64,000 nt of DNA from the NCBI RefSeq assembly GCF_003438075.1, contig NZ_QSTA01000007.1:25976-89975 (forward strand), written 5' to 3'. The notes beneath the pieces were generated by a model. It made no database searches. It was not told the origin of the DNA and saw nothing but the letters and a program-made list of their open reading frames with translations. The DNA comes from Eubacterium sp. OM08-24 (GTDB lineage: Bacteria; Bacillota; Clostridia; Oscillospirales; Acutalibacteraceae). Within the stretch, counting starts at the first letter, position 1. Every line of letters begins with the position of its first letter. Shown here piece after piece: positions 17,396 to 25,322 of this stretch. The position numbers were made by a program, and so were the translations under genes.

Positions 17396-17935
17396 ATGTT
17401 TTATTTATTTTTAGCAGACGGATTTGAAGAAACCGAGGCTCTTGCACCGCTTGATATGATGCGCAGGGCAAAAATTGAGGTAAAAACAGTAGGCGTAACA
17501 GGCGAAGTTGTAACAGGCTCTCATGGAGTTCCTGTTAAAGCAGACTTAAAGCCTGAGGAAATATCATATAACGACATAGATGGCGTTGTTCTTCCCGGCG
17601 GTATGCCCGGCACAATCAATCTTATTAAGTCAGATGCAGTTGCAAAGGCGACTACCTATTGCTTTGAGAATAACAAAATCACTGCCGCTATTTGTGCCGC
17701 TCCGTCAGTTCTCGGCAATCTCGGAATTTTAAAGGGCAAAAAAGCCACTTGTTTCCCAGGATTTGAAAAAGAGCTTGAGGGCGCAACATACACCGCCGCT
17801 CCCGTTGAGGTTGACGGCAATGTAATTACAGGCAAGGGTGCAGGCTGTGCTATACTTTTCGGCAAAGCTATCGTAGAAAAGGTATTGTCTGCCGAAGCTG
17901 CAAACAAGGTCTGCGGTGATATGCAATGCCCATAA
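17396..17935 (+). CDS. DJ-1/PfpI-family protein (YajL-like)
   Basis: The 179-residue protein has the DJ-1 fold. The N-terminal LADGFEETEALAPLDMMRRA carries the conserved Glu. GVVLPGGMPGT precedes the nucleophile elbow AAICAAPSVLG, whose Cys (about residue 101) is the reactive residue. The late GNVITGKGAG block is typical of the YajL/DJ-1 branch rather than PfpI proteases. Proposed roles of this branch are repair or protection against glycation and oxidation. Its 3' end overlaps the 5-FCL gene by 10 bases. Ribosome binding site AGAAAGGG. Confidence 0.88.
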   Translation: MFYLFLADGFEETEALAPLDMMRRAKIEVKTVGVTGEVVTGSHGVPVKADLKPEEISYNDIDGVVLPGGMPGTINLIKSDAVAKATTYCFENNKITAAICAAPSVLGNLGILKGKKATCFPGFEKELEGATYTAAPVEVDGNVITGKGAGCAILFGKAIVEKVLSAEAANKVCGDMQCP

Positions 17936-18534
17936 TCAATATAAGAGAGCAAAAAAATTTACTGAGAGTAAAGCATAAAAAAATCCGAACAGCCTGTTCG
18001 GAAGAAATCAGAAACAGTCTTGATAAAGTTTTATTTGAAAAATTTATAGAGCTTAATGAATACAAGGAGTGTAAAATTCTGTTTGCATTTGTTTCTATGC
18101 CGATAGAAATTAACACCTACCCTATTCTTGAAAAAGCTATTGCAGACGGAAAAATTCTTGCTCTGCCAAAGTGCAGGCAAAAAGAACCCGTTATGGATTT
18201 TTACAGCGTTGCCTCGCTTGACGATTTAAAAGAGGGCAAATATTCCATAATGGAGCCTGACACAAACCTCTGCCAAATAATCACAGATTATTCTGACGGA
18301 CTTTGCCTTGTACCCGGACTTAGCTTTGATTTATACGGCTACCGACTTGGTTTTGGCAAGGGCTATTACGACAGATTTTTAAACCTGTTCGGCGGTGCAA
18401 CAGTTGGGCTCTGCTATTCAAGATGTGTAGAGCAAAAACTGCCGCATGGAATTTACGATAAGGCTGTTGACATTTTAATAACCGAAAAATTCACAAACGA
18501 TACAAGAAATGTATTTGAAAAAGGAATGGTGTAA
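17926..18534 (+). CDS. 5-formyltetrahydrofolate cyclo-ligase
   Basis: The 202-residue enzyme converts 5-formyl-THF to 5,10-methenyl-THF using ATP. Family blocks are the basic N-terminal helix (KNLLRVKHKKIRTAC), FVSMPIEINTYPIL, LALPKC and the signature LVPGLSFDLYGYRLGFGKGYYDR, shown here only by its key Gly/Tyr/Asp residues. The start ATG lies inside the end of the DJ-1 gene. Its presence in the same run as thyX makes sense because ThyX consumes methylene-THF. Confidence 0.92.
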   Translation: MPIINIREQKNLLRVKHKKIRTACSEEIRNSLDKVLFEKFIELNEYKECKILFAFVSMPIEINTYPILEKAIADGKILALPKCRQKEPVMDFYSVASLDDLKEGKYSIMEPDTNLCQIITDYSDGLCLVPGLSFDLYGYRLGFGKGYYDRFLNLFGGATVGLCYSRCVEQKLPHGIYDKAVDILITEKFTNDTRNVFEKGMV

Positions 18535-19866
18535 GTGAGCGAAGATAATAACATTCAGAACCTTGAAGAAAAACGCCGTCAAAAGGCTAAAAACTTCACT
18601 TTAAATATTCATGACAATATTTTAGACGAGCCTGCCGAGCCGGCTAACAACGAGCCGCAGGAGCTTAACTCTTACAGTGGCGAAGATGTTAAGGCGCAGA
18701 TGGCAAAGGATTCTAAACAGGCTTTGAAAAAGAAAAAGAAACTCGACAAAAAACTTGCAAAAGCAAAAAATAAGCGCAACCGCAGAGTTTTTAGATTAAT
18801 TTGGGCGGTTTCTGTGCTTATTGTGGGCGCAATGGCAGGTATGTTCTTTGTGGCAGGTATTGACGATATGCTTGCTATAAATCGTACCGAAAACAAAAGC
18901 GTAAAAATTGAAATTCCTGCAAATCCAAACCTTGACACCGTTGCAACCGTTCTTGAAAAGAATAATATCATTGAGGATAAAAACTATTTCAAGATGTTTG
19001 CAAAATTCACCAAGGCTGACGATGATTTTACGCAGGGTACATACGAAATCAAAACAAATATGGACTACGAGGCAATAATAAACTTCCTGCTCAGCAGTGT
19101 AAACCGTACAGATACTGTCAAGGTTACTATTCCCGAGGGCAGAAATGTTCTTGAAATTGCTAAATTGCTCAAAGAAAAAGGTGCTCTTGCAGATGAGGGC
19201 AAGTTCCTCGAGCTTTGTAATTCAAATCAGTTTGATGACGAATATTCTTTCCTTAAGGATATTAAAAACACTGATGATCGTTACTACAAGCTTGAAGGCT
19301 ACCTATACCCTGATACTTATACATTCTATAAAAACGAGGATGCCGAAAATGTTATTTATCGTTTCCTCAATAACTACGATACAAGACTTACCGAAAAGCA
19401 GGATGTCAGCGGTTATGACAAGGTAACAACCATTGAGGAAATGCTCAAAAAGAACAGAAGTAATTACACTCTCGATCAGGTTATGATAGTTGCGTCTATA
19501 ATTCAGTCGGAGGCTGCCGATACCGATGATATGTACTATATTTCATCTATCATTTACAATCGACTTAATGCCGACGAAGATATGGGTGTGCAGTATCTCG
19601 GACTTGACTCAACAAAGTTCTATCCGTACAGAACTCAGGCAGATGTTCCCGATGACGCAAGAGATACTTTTGAAAGCTCATACGATACTTATACCAAAGA
19701 GGGCTTACCGGCAGGTGAAATCTGTAATCCGGGTATGAACGCAATCATAGCCGCCCTCAATCCGAAGGATACAAATTACTACTTCTTCTGCCACGATAAA
19801 GACGGCAACGCTTACTATGCATCTACAATTTATGAGCATAACGAAAACCTTGCAAATATTGAATAA
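18535..19866 (+). CDS. mltG: Endolytic murein transglycosylase MltG
   Basis: MltG cleaves nascent peptidoglycan strands at the membrane and sets glycan length. The 443-residue protein has a long charged cytoplasmic N-terminus (about 1-85, Lys-rich near 60-80), one membrane segment (about 87-107), a LysM-like subdomain (IPANPNLDTVATVLEKNNII) and the YceG catalytic domain. Key sequences are LEGYLYPDTYTF, ASIIQSEA with the catalytic Glu, IIYNRL, and GLPAGEICNPGMNAI with PKDTNYYFF. The start is GTG immediately after the 5-FCL stop. As in Bacillus, it sits next to a U32-family gene. Confidence 0.93.
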   Translation: MSEDNNIQNLEEKRRQKAKNFTLNIHDNILDEPAEPANNEPQELNSYSGEDVKAQMAKDSKQALKKKKKLDKKLAKAKNKRNRRVFRLIWAVSVLIVGAMAGMFFVAGIDDMLAINRTENKSVKIEIPANPNLDTVATVLEKNNIIEDKNYFKMFAKFTKADDDFTQGTYEIKTNMDYEAIINFLLSSVNRTDTVKVTIPEGRNVLEIAKLLKEKGALADEGKFLELCNSNQFDDEYSFLKDIKNTDDRYYKLEGYLYPDTYTFYKNEDAENVIYRFLNNYDTRLTEKQDVSGYDKVTTIEEMLKKNRSNYTLDQVMIVASIIQSEAADTDDMYYISSIIYNRLNADEDMGVQYLGLDSTKFYPYRTQADVPDDARDTFESSYDTYTKEGLPAGEICNPGMNAIIAALNPKDTNYYFFCHDKDGNAYYASTIYEHNENLANIE

Positions 19867-19881
19867 TTAGGAGATTTTTAT

Positions 19882-21102
19882 ATGATTACAAGACCGGAAG
19901 TGCTTGCACCGGCAGGTGATATGGAATGTCTGAACTCGGCGCTTTCATTTGGCGCAGACGCAGTATTCCTTGCCGGAAAAATGTTTGGTATGCGCTCTGC
20001 ATCTAAGAATTTTGACAATACACAATTAAAACAGGCTTGCGAGCTTGCCCACGCAAAGGGAGCAAAGCTGTATGTAACCTGCAATACACTGCCACGAAAT
20101 AATGAGCTTGATTATTTACCCGATTATTTAAGCTATGCTCAGGAGTGCGGCGTTGACGCATTTATCATTGCCGATTTAGGAGTGTTTGAGGCGGCCAAAA
20201 AATATGCTCCAAAGGTTGCAAGACATATTTCAACACAAGCAGGTGTGACAAACTATGCAACTGCAAATGTACTTTATAATATGGGTGCGTCAAGGGTTGT
20301 ACTCGCAAGAGAAATTCCGCTTGATGAAATTGCACAGATACGAGCAAAAATTCCGAAAGACCTTGAAATCGAGTGCTTTGTTCATGGTGCAATGTGCGTG
20401 TCGTTCTCCGGCAGATGCCTTATTTCAAGCTATATGACGGGCAGAGATGCAAACCATGGCGACTGCGCACAGCCCTGCAGATGGAAATATCATCTTTTTG
20501 AAGAAAACAGAGAGGGTCAGTACTTCCCTGTTGAAGAGGACAGCAACGGCACATATCTTTACAATTCAAGGGATTTATGTATGATAGAGCATATTCCGGA
20601 GCTTGTAAAAGCAGGTGTGTCGAGCCTTAAAATTGAAGGCAGAGCAAAGTCTGCGTACTACACTGCTGTTACTACAAACGCTTACCGCCACGCAGTTGAC
20701 GGATTTATGGCTAAGGGCGAAAATTATGTGCTTGAGCCATGGATTAAAGAGGAACTTGAAAAAATCAGCCATCGTGAATACAATACAGGCTTTTACTTTG
20801 GCAGAGAACCGGGACAGGTTACAGGCAACGGCGGTTATATCAGACATTACGATGTTGTTGCAGTAAGTGAAAAATCAGTTGATGATACCACAACCGAAAT
20901 TACTCAGAGAAATAAATTCCTTGTTGGCGATACGCTTGATGTTCTTCCACCAAGCGGTATTCCTTTCAATGTAAAGTGCATATCACTTACTGACGAATAC
21001 GGAAATTCGGTTGACTCTGCCCCCCACGCTATGCAAAAGCTGACAATGAAAAGTGACTTGAAAATTCCCGATGGCTCGGTAATCAGAAAAAAGAAAGATT
21101 AA
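19882..21102 (+). CDS. Peptidase U32-family protein (TrhP/YegQ/YrrO type)
   Basis: The 406-residue protein belongs to family U32. Well-studied members are not typical proteases; they install a hydroxyl on tRNA uridine 34 (TrhP) or on rRNA. Signatures are LAPAGDMECLNSALSFGADA at the N-terminus, CFVHGAMCVSFSGRCLIS, and NHGDCAQPCRWKY; the Cys residues are likely iron-sulphur ligands. LKIEGRAKSAYY and the C-terminal beta-barrel follow. It lies 15 bases after mltG, mirroring the Bacillus yrrL-yrrN-yrrO order and favouring the tRNA-hydroxylation branch. It is the last gene of the plus-strand run, followed by repeat copy A. Confidence 0.88.
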   Translation: MITRPEVLAPAGDMECLNSALSFGADAVFLAGKMFGMRSASKNFDNTQLKQACELAHAKGAKLYVTCNTLPRNNELDYLPDYLSYAQECGVDAFIIADLGVFEAAKKYAPKVARHISTQAGVTNYATANVLYNMGASRVVLAREIPLDEIAQIRAKIPKDLEIECFVHGAMCVSFSGRCLISSYMTGRDANHGDCAQPCRWKYHLFEENREGQYFPVEEDSNGTYLYNSRDLCMIEHIPELVKAGVSSLKIEGRAKSAYYTAVTTNAYRHAVDGFMAKGENYVLEPWIKEELEKISHREYNTGFYFGREPGQVTGNGGYIRHYDVVAVSEKSVDDTTTEITQRNKFLVGDTLDVLPPSGIPFNVKCISLTDEYGNSVDSAPHAMQKLTMKSDLKIPDGSVIRKKKD

Positions 21103-21127
21103 AAGACTATTATTTATTTACTCTAAC

Positions 21128-21290
21128 GCACAAAGTTTAGCTTTATAAACTTAAAATTTAGGTCAACCCTTTTTAAAGGGTTGCGGGTTTGGGCAGAGCC
21201 CATAAAAAGTTTCCTTTTTAACAAACTCGCAGGCGCAAACAGCCTGCTGTTTGCGTGCTAAAACTAAGTTTGAAAAAACAGGCGACAGCC
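21128..21290 (+). repeat. Dispersed palindromic repeat, copy A
   Basis: The core at 21154-21204 reads AATTTAGGTCAACCCTTTTT, then AAAGGGTTGCGGGTTTGGGC, then AGAGCCCATA. It forms two hairpins: GGTCAACCCTTT...AAAGGGTTG and TGGGC-AGA-GCCCA. Outward lies GCACAAAGTTTAG..., shared with copy F; inward lies AAAAAGTTT and a further hairpin, GCAAACAG-CCTG-CTGTTTGC. It begins about 25 bases after the U32 stop. Confidence 0.85.
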
Positions 21291-21302
21291 TTTTAAAAAA
21301 GG

Positions 21303-21355
21303 AATAATCACAGATATGCCGTCAACGCATAGCGATGACGGCATAAGTTTTTAGA
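21303..21355 (-). terminator. Hairpin downstream of the orphan FMN riboswitch
   Basis: A 9-bp perfect inverted repeat (ATGCCGTCA / TGACGGCAT) near 21316-21343. On the minus strand it is followed by ATCTGTGATTATTCCTTTTTT, about 55-85 bases past the riboswitch aptamer. It may be the expression platform terminator or a terminator for the U32 transcript. Confidence 0.5.
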
Positions 21356-21396
21356 ATATCTTTTGTTAGCAAAGCAACGGCATAACACACAAAATC

Positions 21397-21529
21397 TATC
21401 TTCTTCTATCCAGACTATACTGTTGGTCTTGGAATTTCACCAAATCCTGACTTGAACCTTGCCAAGTCCTGCGTTTTCACGCTCGCGGACTATACCGCCA
21501 ATCGGGAATCTCACCCTGCCCTGAAGATA
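21397..21529 (-). ncRNA. FMN riboswitch (RFN element) without a downstream gene
   Basis: On the minus strand the conserved RFN blocks occur in order: TATCTTCAGGGCAGGGTGAG, ATTCCCGATTGGCGGTATAG, TCCGCGAGC, GTCAGGATTTGGTGAAATTC, CAAGACCAACAGTATAGTC and TGGAT. The closing P1 stem pairs 21529-21523 with 21403-21397 (TATCTTC/GAAGATA). These elements bind FMN and normally precede rib genes or the riboflavin transporter ribU. Here the element points into about 290 bases of non-coding repeat DNA and then the 3' end of a convergent gene. Confidence 0.93.
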
Positions 21530-21550
21530 CATTATTCAGTTGTCAGATAA

Positions 21551-21579
21551 ATTATAGATTGCTATTTATGACTTTTCAA
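21551..21579 (-). promoter_or_regulatory. Promoter of the FMN riboswitch
   Basis: On the minus strand TTGAAA (21579-21574), 17-base spacer, TATAAT (21556-21551), about 22 bases before the aptamer. The riboswitch thus appears to have its own promoter and to be transcribed. Confidence 0.75.
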
Positions 21580-21642
21580 GACAGTCTGCATATTTCGGAA
21601 ACTTTTCAGAAGTATCCGTTTTAACACCAACACTTCTTTCAG

Positions 21643-22161
21643 TTACAACTTTTCGTAATGTACTAACTCATCCAAAGAAATACGCTGTGTGGCATGACGC
21701 TCTGGGTCAGCAGGATTTTCATTTGAATAACCAATCGCCAAAATGTTAATAGGCTCAAGGGTATCTGGCAGTTGAAATTCCTTTTTGATGACATCGGTCT
21801 TGAAGTAGCAAATCCATACAGAACCTAATCCCAACTCGGTTGCTTCTATCATCATGTGGTCTGTAAGAATTGACGCATCTATATCAACAGTCTGCTTTCT
21901 GTCGAATGGACGAGTCCATGCTTTAGTATGTTCGGAACAAACAATGATTGCCAGAGGTGCTCCGTAAAGGTTTGCAGCTTTTCCGATTTTGTTTAATCCC
22001 TCATCCTCTTGCACAACAATAAGACGGACAGGCTGCAAATTGGCTGCGGTAGGTGCAACATGAGCAGCAAACAAAATCTTTTCTAACTTTTCCTGCTCCA
22101 CCTTTTGACTTGTGTAATCACGGACAGAATATCGTGATTTAGCAATTTCTAAGAAGTTCAT
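21643..22161 (-). CDS. Nitroreductase-family FMN oxidoreductase
   Basis: The 172-residue protein has the nitroreductase fold, which binds FMN and uses NAD(P)H. Visible blocks are the N-terminal SRYSVRDYTSQKVE with the Arg/Ser FMN-phosphate contacts, AAHVAPTAANLQPVRLIVV, and LGLGSVWICYF near the end with LAIGYSNENP. Size is normal for the short branch. It is transcribed away from the HxlR gene at 22292, a common arrangement in which the regulator responds to quinones or other electrophiles and controls the reductase. The FMN riboswitch lies just downstream on the same strand but has its own promoter. Confidence 0.9.
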   Translation of the reverse strand: MNFLEIAKSRYSVRDYTSQKVEQEKLEKILFAAHVAPTAANLQPVRLIVVQEDEGLNKIGKAANLYGAPLAIIVCSEHTKAWTRPFDRKQTVDIDASILTDHMMIEATELGLGSVWICYFKTDVIKKEFQLPDTLEPINILAIGYSNENPADPERHATQRISLDELVHYEKL

Positions 22162-22245
22162 AAGTTTTCCTCCTGTTACTAAGCTTGATTTTTGGGTGTC
22201 CCCGTACTATAATTATATACAAAACAAATCAAAAATCAAGAATGC

Positions 22246-22274
22246 ACTTTTTAGGTATATACTATCTAAAAAGT
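22246..22274. promoter_or_regulatory. Palindromic operator between nitroreductase and HxlR genes
   Basis: A perfect 9-bp inverted repeat (ACTTTTTAG / CTAAAAAGT) with an 11-base centre GTATATACTAT lies 17 bases before the hxlR ATG. This position and symmetry fit autoregulation by a dimeric winged-helix regulator. Confidence 0.65.
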
Positions 22275-22291
22275 AAGTTAGGAGAAAATCT

Positions 22292-22651
22292 ATGAGTATA
22301 AAGTGTAAAAGTGGTTATAACTGTCCCGTAGAAGCAACAATTGACTTAATTGGCGGGAAATATAAATCGGTTATTCTGTGGCATCTCATGGGTAAAACCC
22401 TGCGGTATAGTGAACTGCATAAATTAGTCCCAAACGCAACTGATAAAATGTTAGCACAACAGTTGAGAGAACTTGAAAACGATGGACTGATTAACAGAAA
22501 AGTCTATCCTGTTGTCCCGCCGAGAACGGAATACTCTTTAACAGATTTCGGTAATACTCTTACCCCCATTTTAGATGCTATGTGTGATTGGGGAACAGTT
22601 TATTTAGAGGAATCGGATATTAAATCTACTTGTTGCAAATCTAAAAAATAA
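22292..22651 (+). CDS. HxlR-family winged-helix transcription regulator
   Basis: The 119-residue protein matches the HxlR/MarR-like winged helix. CPVEATIDLIGGKYKSVILW is the family entry; a Cys near residue 11 is the residue that senses electrophiles in YodB/HypR-type members. RYSELHKLVPNATDKMLAQQ is the recognition region, LENDGLINRKVYPVVPPRTE is the wing, and LTPILDAMCDWG closes the domain. An unusual CCKSK tail adds two Cys. The divergent nitroreductase is the likely target, via the palindrome at 22246-22274. The pair is bracketed by inverted copies of the dispersed repeat. Confidence 0.92.
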   Translation: MSIKCKSGYNCPVEATIDLIGGKYKSVILWHLMGKTLRYSELHKLVPNATDKMLAQQLRELENDGLINRKVYPVVPPRTEYSLTDFGNTLTPILDAMCDWGTVYLEESDIKSTCCKSKK

Positions 22652-22725
22652 AATTATCATCGGCTCTGCGTCTTATGCGTCTGGCTCACTCATAATATAT
22701 GTTGGCAGTCTTTTAGCATTGAAAC

Positions 22726-22762
22726 CTCTTGATATAGGAGATTTAATCTCTCATATCAAGAG
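22726..22762 (+). terminator. Long hairpin downstream of the HxlR gene
   Basis: CTCTTGATAT-AGGAGAT pairs with ATCTCT-CATATCAAGAG (17 bp with two mismatches, 3-base loop). No clear T-tract follows, so it may be a processing or stability element rather than a terminator. Confidence 0.45.
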
Positions 22763-22839
22763 ATTTCACATCGTTTAATTAGAAGCCACATCTCTGTAAA
22801 ATAAAAATAACTTTTTGCTGTTGCAATTTACAGGCTCTC

Positions 22840-22960
22840 GCTGTTATGTTCAGTCGCCAAATGAGTCATTTGGCTATCAAAAAAATTTGCGATAGCATAA
22901 AGTTTTGTGGGCGTTGCCCACACCCACAACCTTTGAAAAGGTTGACCAAACTTTTTTATT
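22840..22960 (-). repeat. Dispersed palindromic repeat, copy B (inverted relative to A)
   Basis: The core at 22907-22951 reads GTGGGCGTTGCCCACACCCA then CAACCTTTGAAAAGGTTGACC. Read on the minus strand, the inner part (AACTTTATGCT, GATAGCC, then the hairpin GCCAAATGACTCATTTGGC) matches copy D at 31580-31640. The region 22652-23050 contains nothing coding that I can support. Confidence 0.8.
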
Positions 22961-23052
22961 TTTGGTCGGAAAGAATTGCTTATGTCCTGCTATGTCACTC
23001 GACTAAAGCTGAGATAAAACGCACTCCCCCACTAACAAATATCCAAAAACAA

Positions 23053-23087
23053 AAGCGCCGATGCAACATCACATTACATCGGCGCTT
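23053..23087 (-). terminator. Rho-independent terminator of the UPF0291 gene
   Basis: An 11-bp perfect stem AAGCGCCGATG / CATCGGCGCTT, followed on the minus strand by TTGTTTTTGG. Confidence 0.8.
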
Positions 23088-23092
23088 AATTT

Positions 23093-23314
23093 TTACTTAT
23101 TATTTTTCTTTTTTGCGGCAGATTTAAACGGAACTACCGAGCCATCCTCCTGCTTTATGCTTACATTATCAAGAGTGTTGTCAAATTGCGCTCTGATTTC
23201 CGAAAGATACACCGCATAAAGCTGCTTTTGCTCTGCCTGCTCCTCGGCATTTAATCCGAGTGTTTTCTTTTTCTTTGCAAGCTCATTTATTCTTTCAATT
23301 AATTTTTTATCCAT
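23093..23314 (-). CDS. UPF0291 / DUF896 small protein (YnzC-like)
   Basis: The 73-residue protein begins MDKKLIERINELAKKKK and has the helical-hairpin pattern of DUF896: a first helix, then LNAEEQAEQKQLYAVYLSEI, then a basic tail. In Bacillus, YnzC lies in the SOS/lexA neighbourhood and has no firm biochemical role. The start at 23314 is chosen over an upstream frame because GGAAGTG lies nine bases before it. The C-terminal KSAAKKKNNK tail suggests nucleic-acid contact but this is only composition. Confidence 0.85.
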   Translation of the reverse strand: MDKKLIERINELAKKKKTLGLNAEEQAEQKQLYAVYLSEIRAQFDNTLDNVSIKQEDGSVVPFKSAAKKKNNK

Positions 23315-23370
23315 AATTATCACTTCCTGCCTTAATAATATCACACTGAAATAAATTTTGCAACACAAAA

Positions 23371-23402
23371 GCCGTATCATATGGACAACCATAAGATACG
23401 GC
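23371..23402 (-). terminator. Rho-independent terminator of the NlpC/P60 gene
   Basis: GCCGTATCTTATGG / CCATATGATACGGC stem followed on the minus strand by TTTTGTGTTG, directly after the stop of the cell-wall protein gene. Confidence 0.85.
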
Positions 23403-23408
23403 TAATAT

Positions 23409-24983
23409 TTACCAGTAACGAGCCTCTGTCTTTACTCTTGTGTAAGATTTTTTACTTCTTGCTCTGCGTGCTTTTTTAGATGCCTTAACATTTTTAATAA
23501 TGAAAACACCGCCAAAAACTGAGAGTAAAGCAAGTACAACTACAAACCAAAGTCCTACATTAAGGTTGCGCTTAACAACTGCTGAGAAAAATACAGGTGC
23601 ATCAGCTGATGTATTTGAAAGCGCTTTCTTTGTAACCTTGTTTGCGGCTGACGCTACAACTGCGGCTGAATGTGCGTAGTTCTGATTCTGTGTGTTCTGC
23701 AATACGAACTGTGAAGAACCGCCCTGCGGCATTGCGTACGGGCCTGTATATTCTACTGAAGTAGCAAGAGCATATCCGTTATTTGAAAGTGCTGTTGCCG
23801 AGAACATTGCCTGATATGTAGCCTGATCTACAATACCTGTTGCCTCAAGGTTGTTAGCAAGCTGGAATGCCTCAACAGCCTGTAAGGTTGTTTCACCAAA
23901 ATAGCCTGTTGCAATTTCGTTAAAGAAACCAAGGATTGCAAGTCTGTTCTGAATTGTAAGTACTGCGTTACTCTGATCGCCTAACTGATATGTAGGTGTC
24001 TGTTCTGCAAGCAATGCCTGAGCATCGGCATATGTAGGACAATCGTCTGAGTAGAGGACATCTCTGTCTGTACCCGAAATACCGTCTACCGCAACTCCTG
24101 CTGCCTGCTGGAACTGAGTGTACGCAGCCTCTGTTGCATCATCAAACTTACCTGTTACTTCGCCTGTATAATAACCAAGCTCCTTAAGTCTTTCCTGAAT
24201 CTTCTTTACTTCGTCACCCTCATCACCGTTCTTATATAAGCTCGGCTCTGTCTGAGATTCTTCCTTTACCTCTTCAGTTGAACTGCTGTCATCATTTGTT
24301 GATGAATTATCAGAACTGCTGTCCGAAGAGCTGCTGTCCGAAGAGCTGTTGTCTGAACTTGAGGAACTGCTTGACGAATTTGATGAGGACGGATTTGACG
24401 GGGTATCGCTTGATCTGCCCTTTGAGTCAAAATAATAGGTTGTTCCGTCAATTGTTCTCGATGTATTTACAATGTATTCGCCGTTTTCATAATAATAATA
24501 ATCACCGTTGAACTGTTCCCAACCGTTTTCAATATAATCAATAGCGCCTACCTTGTACCACTGTGTCCAACCCATATAATCAAGGGTGTCATAGCATACA
24601 TCTTCATCGTCATTTCTTGCATCTACTGCCATACCGTCACCGATATAAACACCGACATGGCCATCCATATGAAGTCCCAAGCCGTGTACTCGTGGAATAC
24701 CGTTGCTTATGTATCCACTCTCGCTCGATGCATAAAGCTGTGAATCGCCGCCTCTTGCGTTACCTCCGCAATAGGAATAGATAAGTCCAGAGCAGTCTAC
24801 CGTACCGGGAGTAGCTCCGCCGTAAACATAGCTCCAACCGCTGTAATATGCATTGAGCGCCCACTCTGCAAGACCTGCGCCTGTGCCGGATGCGTGAGCT
24901 GTGGTACTGCCTGCGGCCGCACAAGCACCCGAAAGCATTGTCACACTCAACAGCACAGAAGCAATTTTCTTACTTCGCTGCAT
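23409..24983 (-). CDS. Secreted NlpC/P60-like peptidoglycan hydrolase with two PG-binding domains and a C-terminal anchor
   Basis: The 524-residue protein has, in order, a signal peptide; an NlpC/P60-type domain with catalytic Cys in TVDCSGLIYSY and His in DGHVGVYIGDG; and a Tyr/Trp-rich repeat like cell-wall or glucan-binding repeats (NGDYYYYENGEY, IDGTTYYFDSKG). A long Ser/Asn/Asp linker follows, then two PG_binding_1 domains (each with the GD.G..V..IQ.RL..LG pattern), a Tyr/Gln-rich spacer, and a C-terminal membrane helix followed by a very basic tail (KASKKARRARSKK). The ATG at 24983 has GGAGGT upstream. It should remodel wall peptides while staying attached to the membrane. Confidence 0.88.
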   Translation of the reverse strand: MQRSKKIASVLLSVTMLSGACAAAGSTTAHASGTGAGLAEWALNAYYSGWSYVYGGATPGTVDCSGLIYSYCGGNARGGDSQLYASSESGYISNGIPRVHGLGLHMDGHVGVYIGDGMAVDARNDDEDVCYDTLDYMGWTQWYKVGAIDYIENGWEQFNGDYYYYENGEYIVNTSRTIDGTTYYFDSKGRSSDTPSNPSSSNSSSSSSSSDNSSSDSSSSDSSSDNSSTNDDSSSTEEVKEESQTEPSLYKNGDEGDEVKKIQERLKELGYYTGEVTGKFDDATEAAYTQFQQAAGVAVDGISGTDRDVLYSDDCPTYADAQALLAEQTPTYQLGDQSNAVLTIQNRLAILGFFNEIATGYFGETTLQAVEAFQLANNLEATGIVDQATYQAMFSATALSNNGYALATSVEYTGPYAMPQGGSSQFVLQNTQNQNYAHSAAVVASAANKVTKKALSNTSADAPVFFSAVVKRNLNVGLWFVVVLALLSVFGGVFIIKNVKASKKARRARSKKSYTRVKTEARYW

Positions 24984-25064
24984 TATAATTACCTCCAATT
25001 GTTTTAAGCGCAATTACAGATGATTAGTTACATCAAAATTACACTTATTAACAAAACTGTAATA

Positions 25065-25093
25065 ATTATAGCAGATAAGTCATAAAAAATCAA
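25065..25093 (-). promoter_or_regulatory. Sigma-A-type promoter of the NlpC/P60 gene
   Basis: On the minus strand TTGATT (25093-25088), 17-base spacer, TATAAT (25070-25065), giving a leader of about 75 bases. The remaining AT-rich stretch up to 25270 shows nothing else. Confidence 0.65.
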
Positions 25094-25271
25094 CCCCTTG
25101 TTTAGTATATCTCCCCCTTTTTGGTAAAAGGCACAATAAAATTAGGTTTTTGTTTCTAATTAAGAATTATATTTGAATATTCGGTTACAAAACAAGTAAA
25201 ATTTTGTAACATTTTGAAATAATTAGAAATTGTATGATAAGATTTTAAAAAGATTATATCATAATTAAGAA

Positions 25272-25322
25272 AAAAAGTTTCTATTCTAAAAGTTGTGGTA
25301 ACATTTAGAATAGAAACTTTTT
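25272..25322 (-). terminator. Terminator of the YcxB-like gene
   Basis: A 19-bp near-perfect inverted repeat (AAAAAGTTTCTATTCTAAA and its complement), 14-base loop, T-rich on both sides. It begins right at the stop codon of the 25322-25987 gene. Confidence 0.85.

Noticed and set aside
24278..24511. Cys-rich plus-strand frame opposite the NlpC/P60 linker
   Set aside because: It results from the Ser/Asp repeat of the real gene read in antisense; no ribosome binding site.
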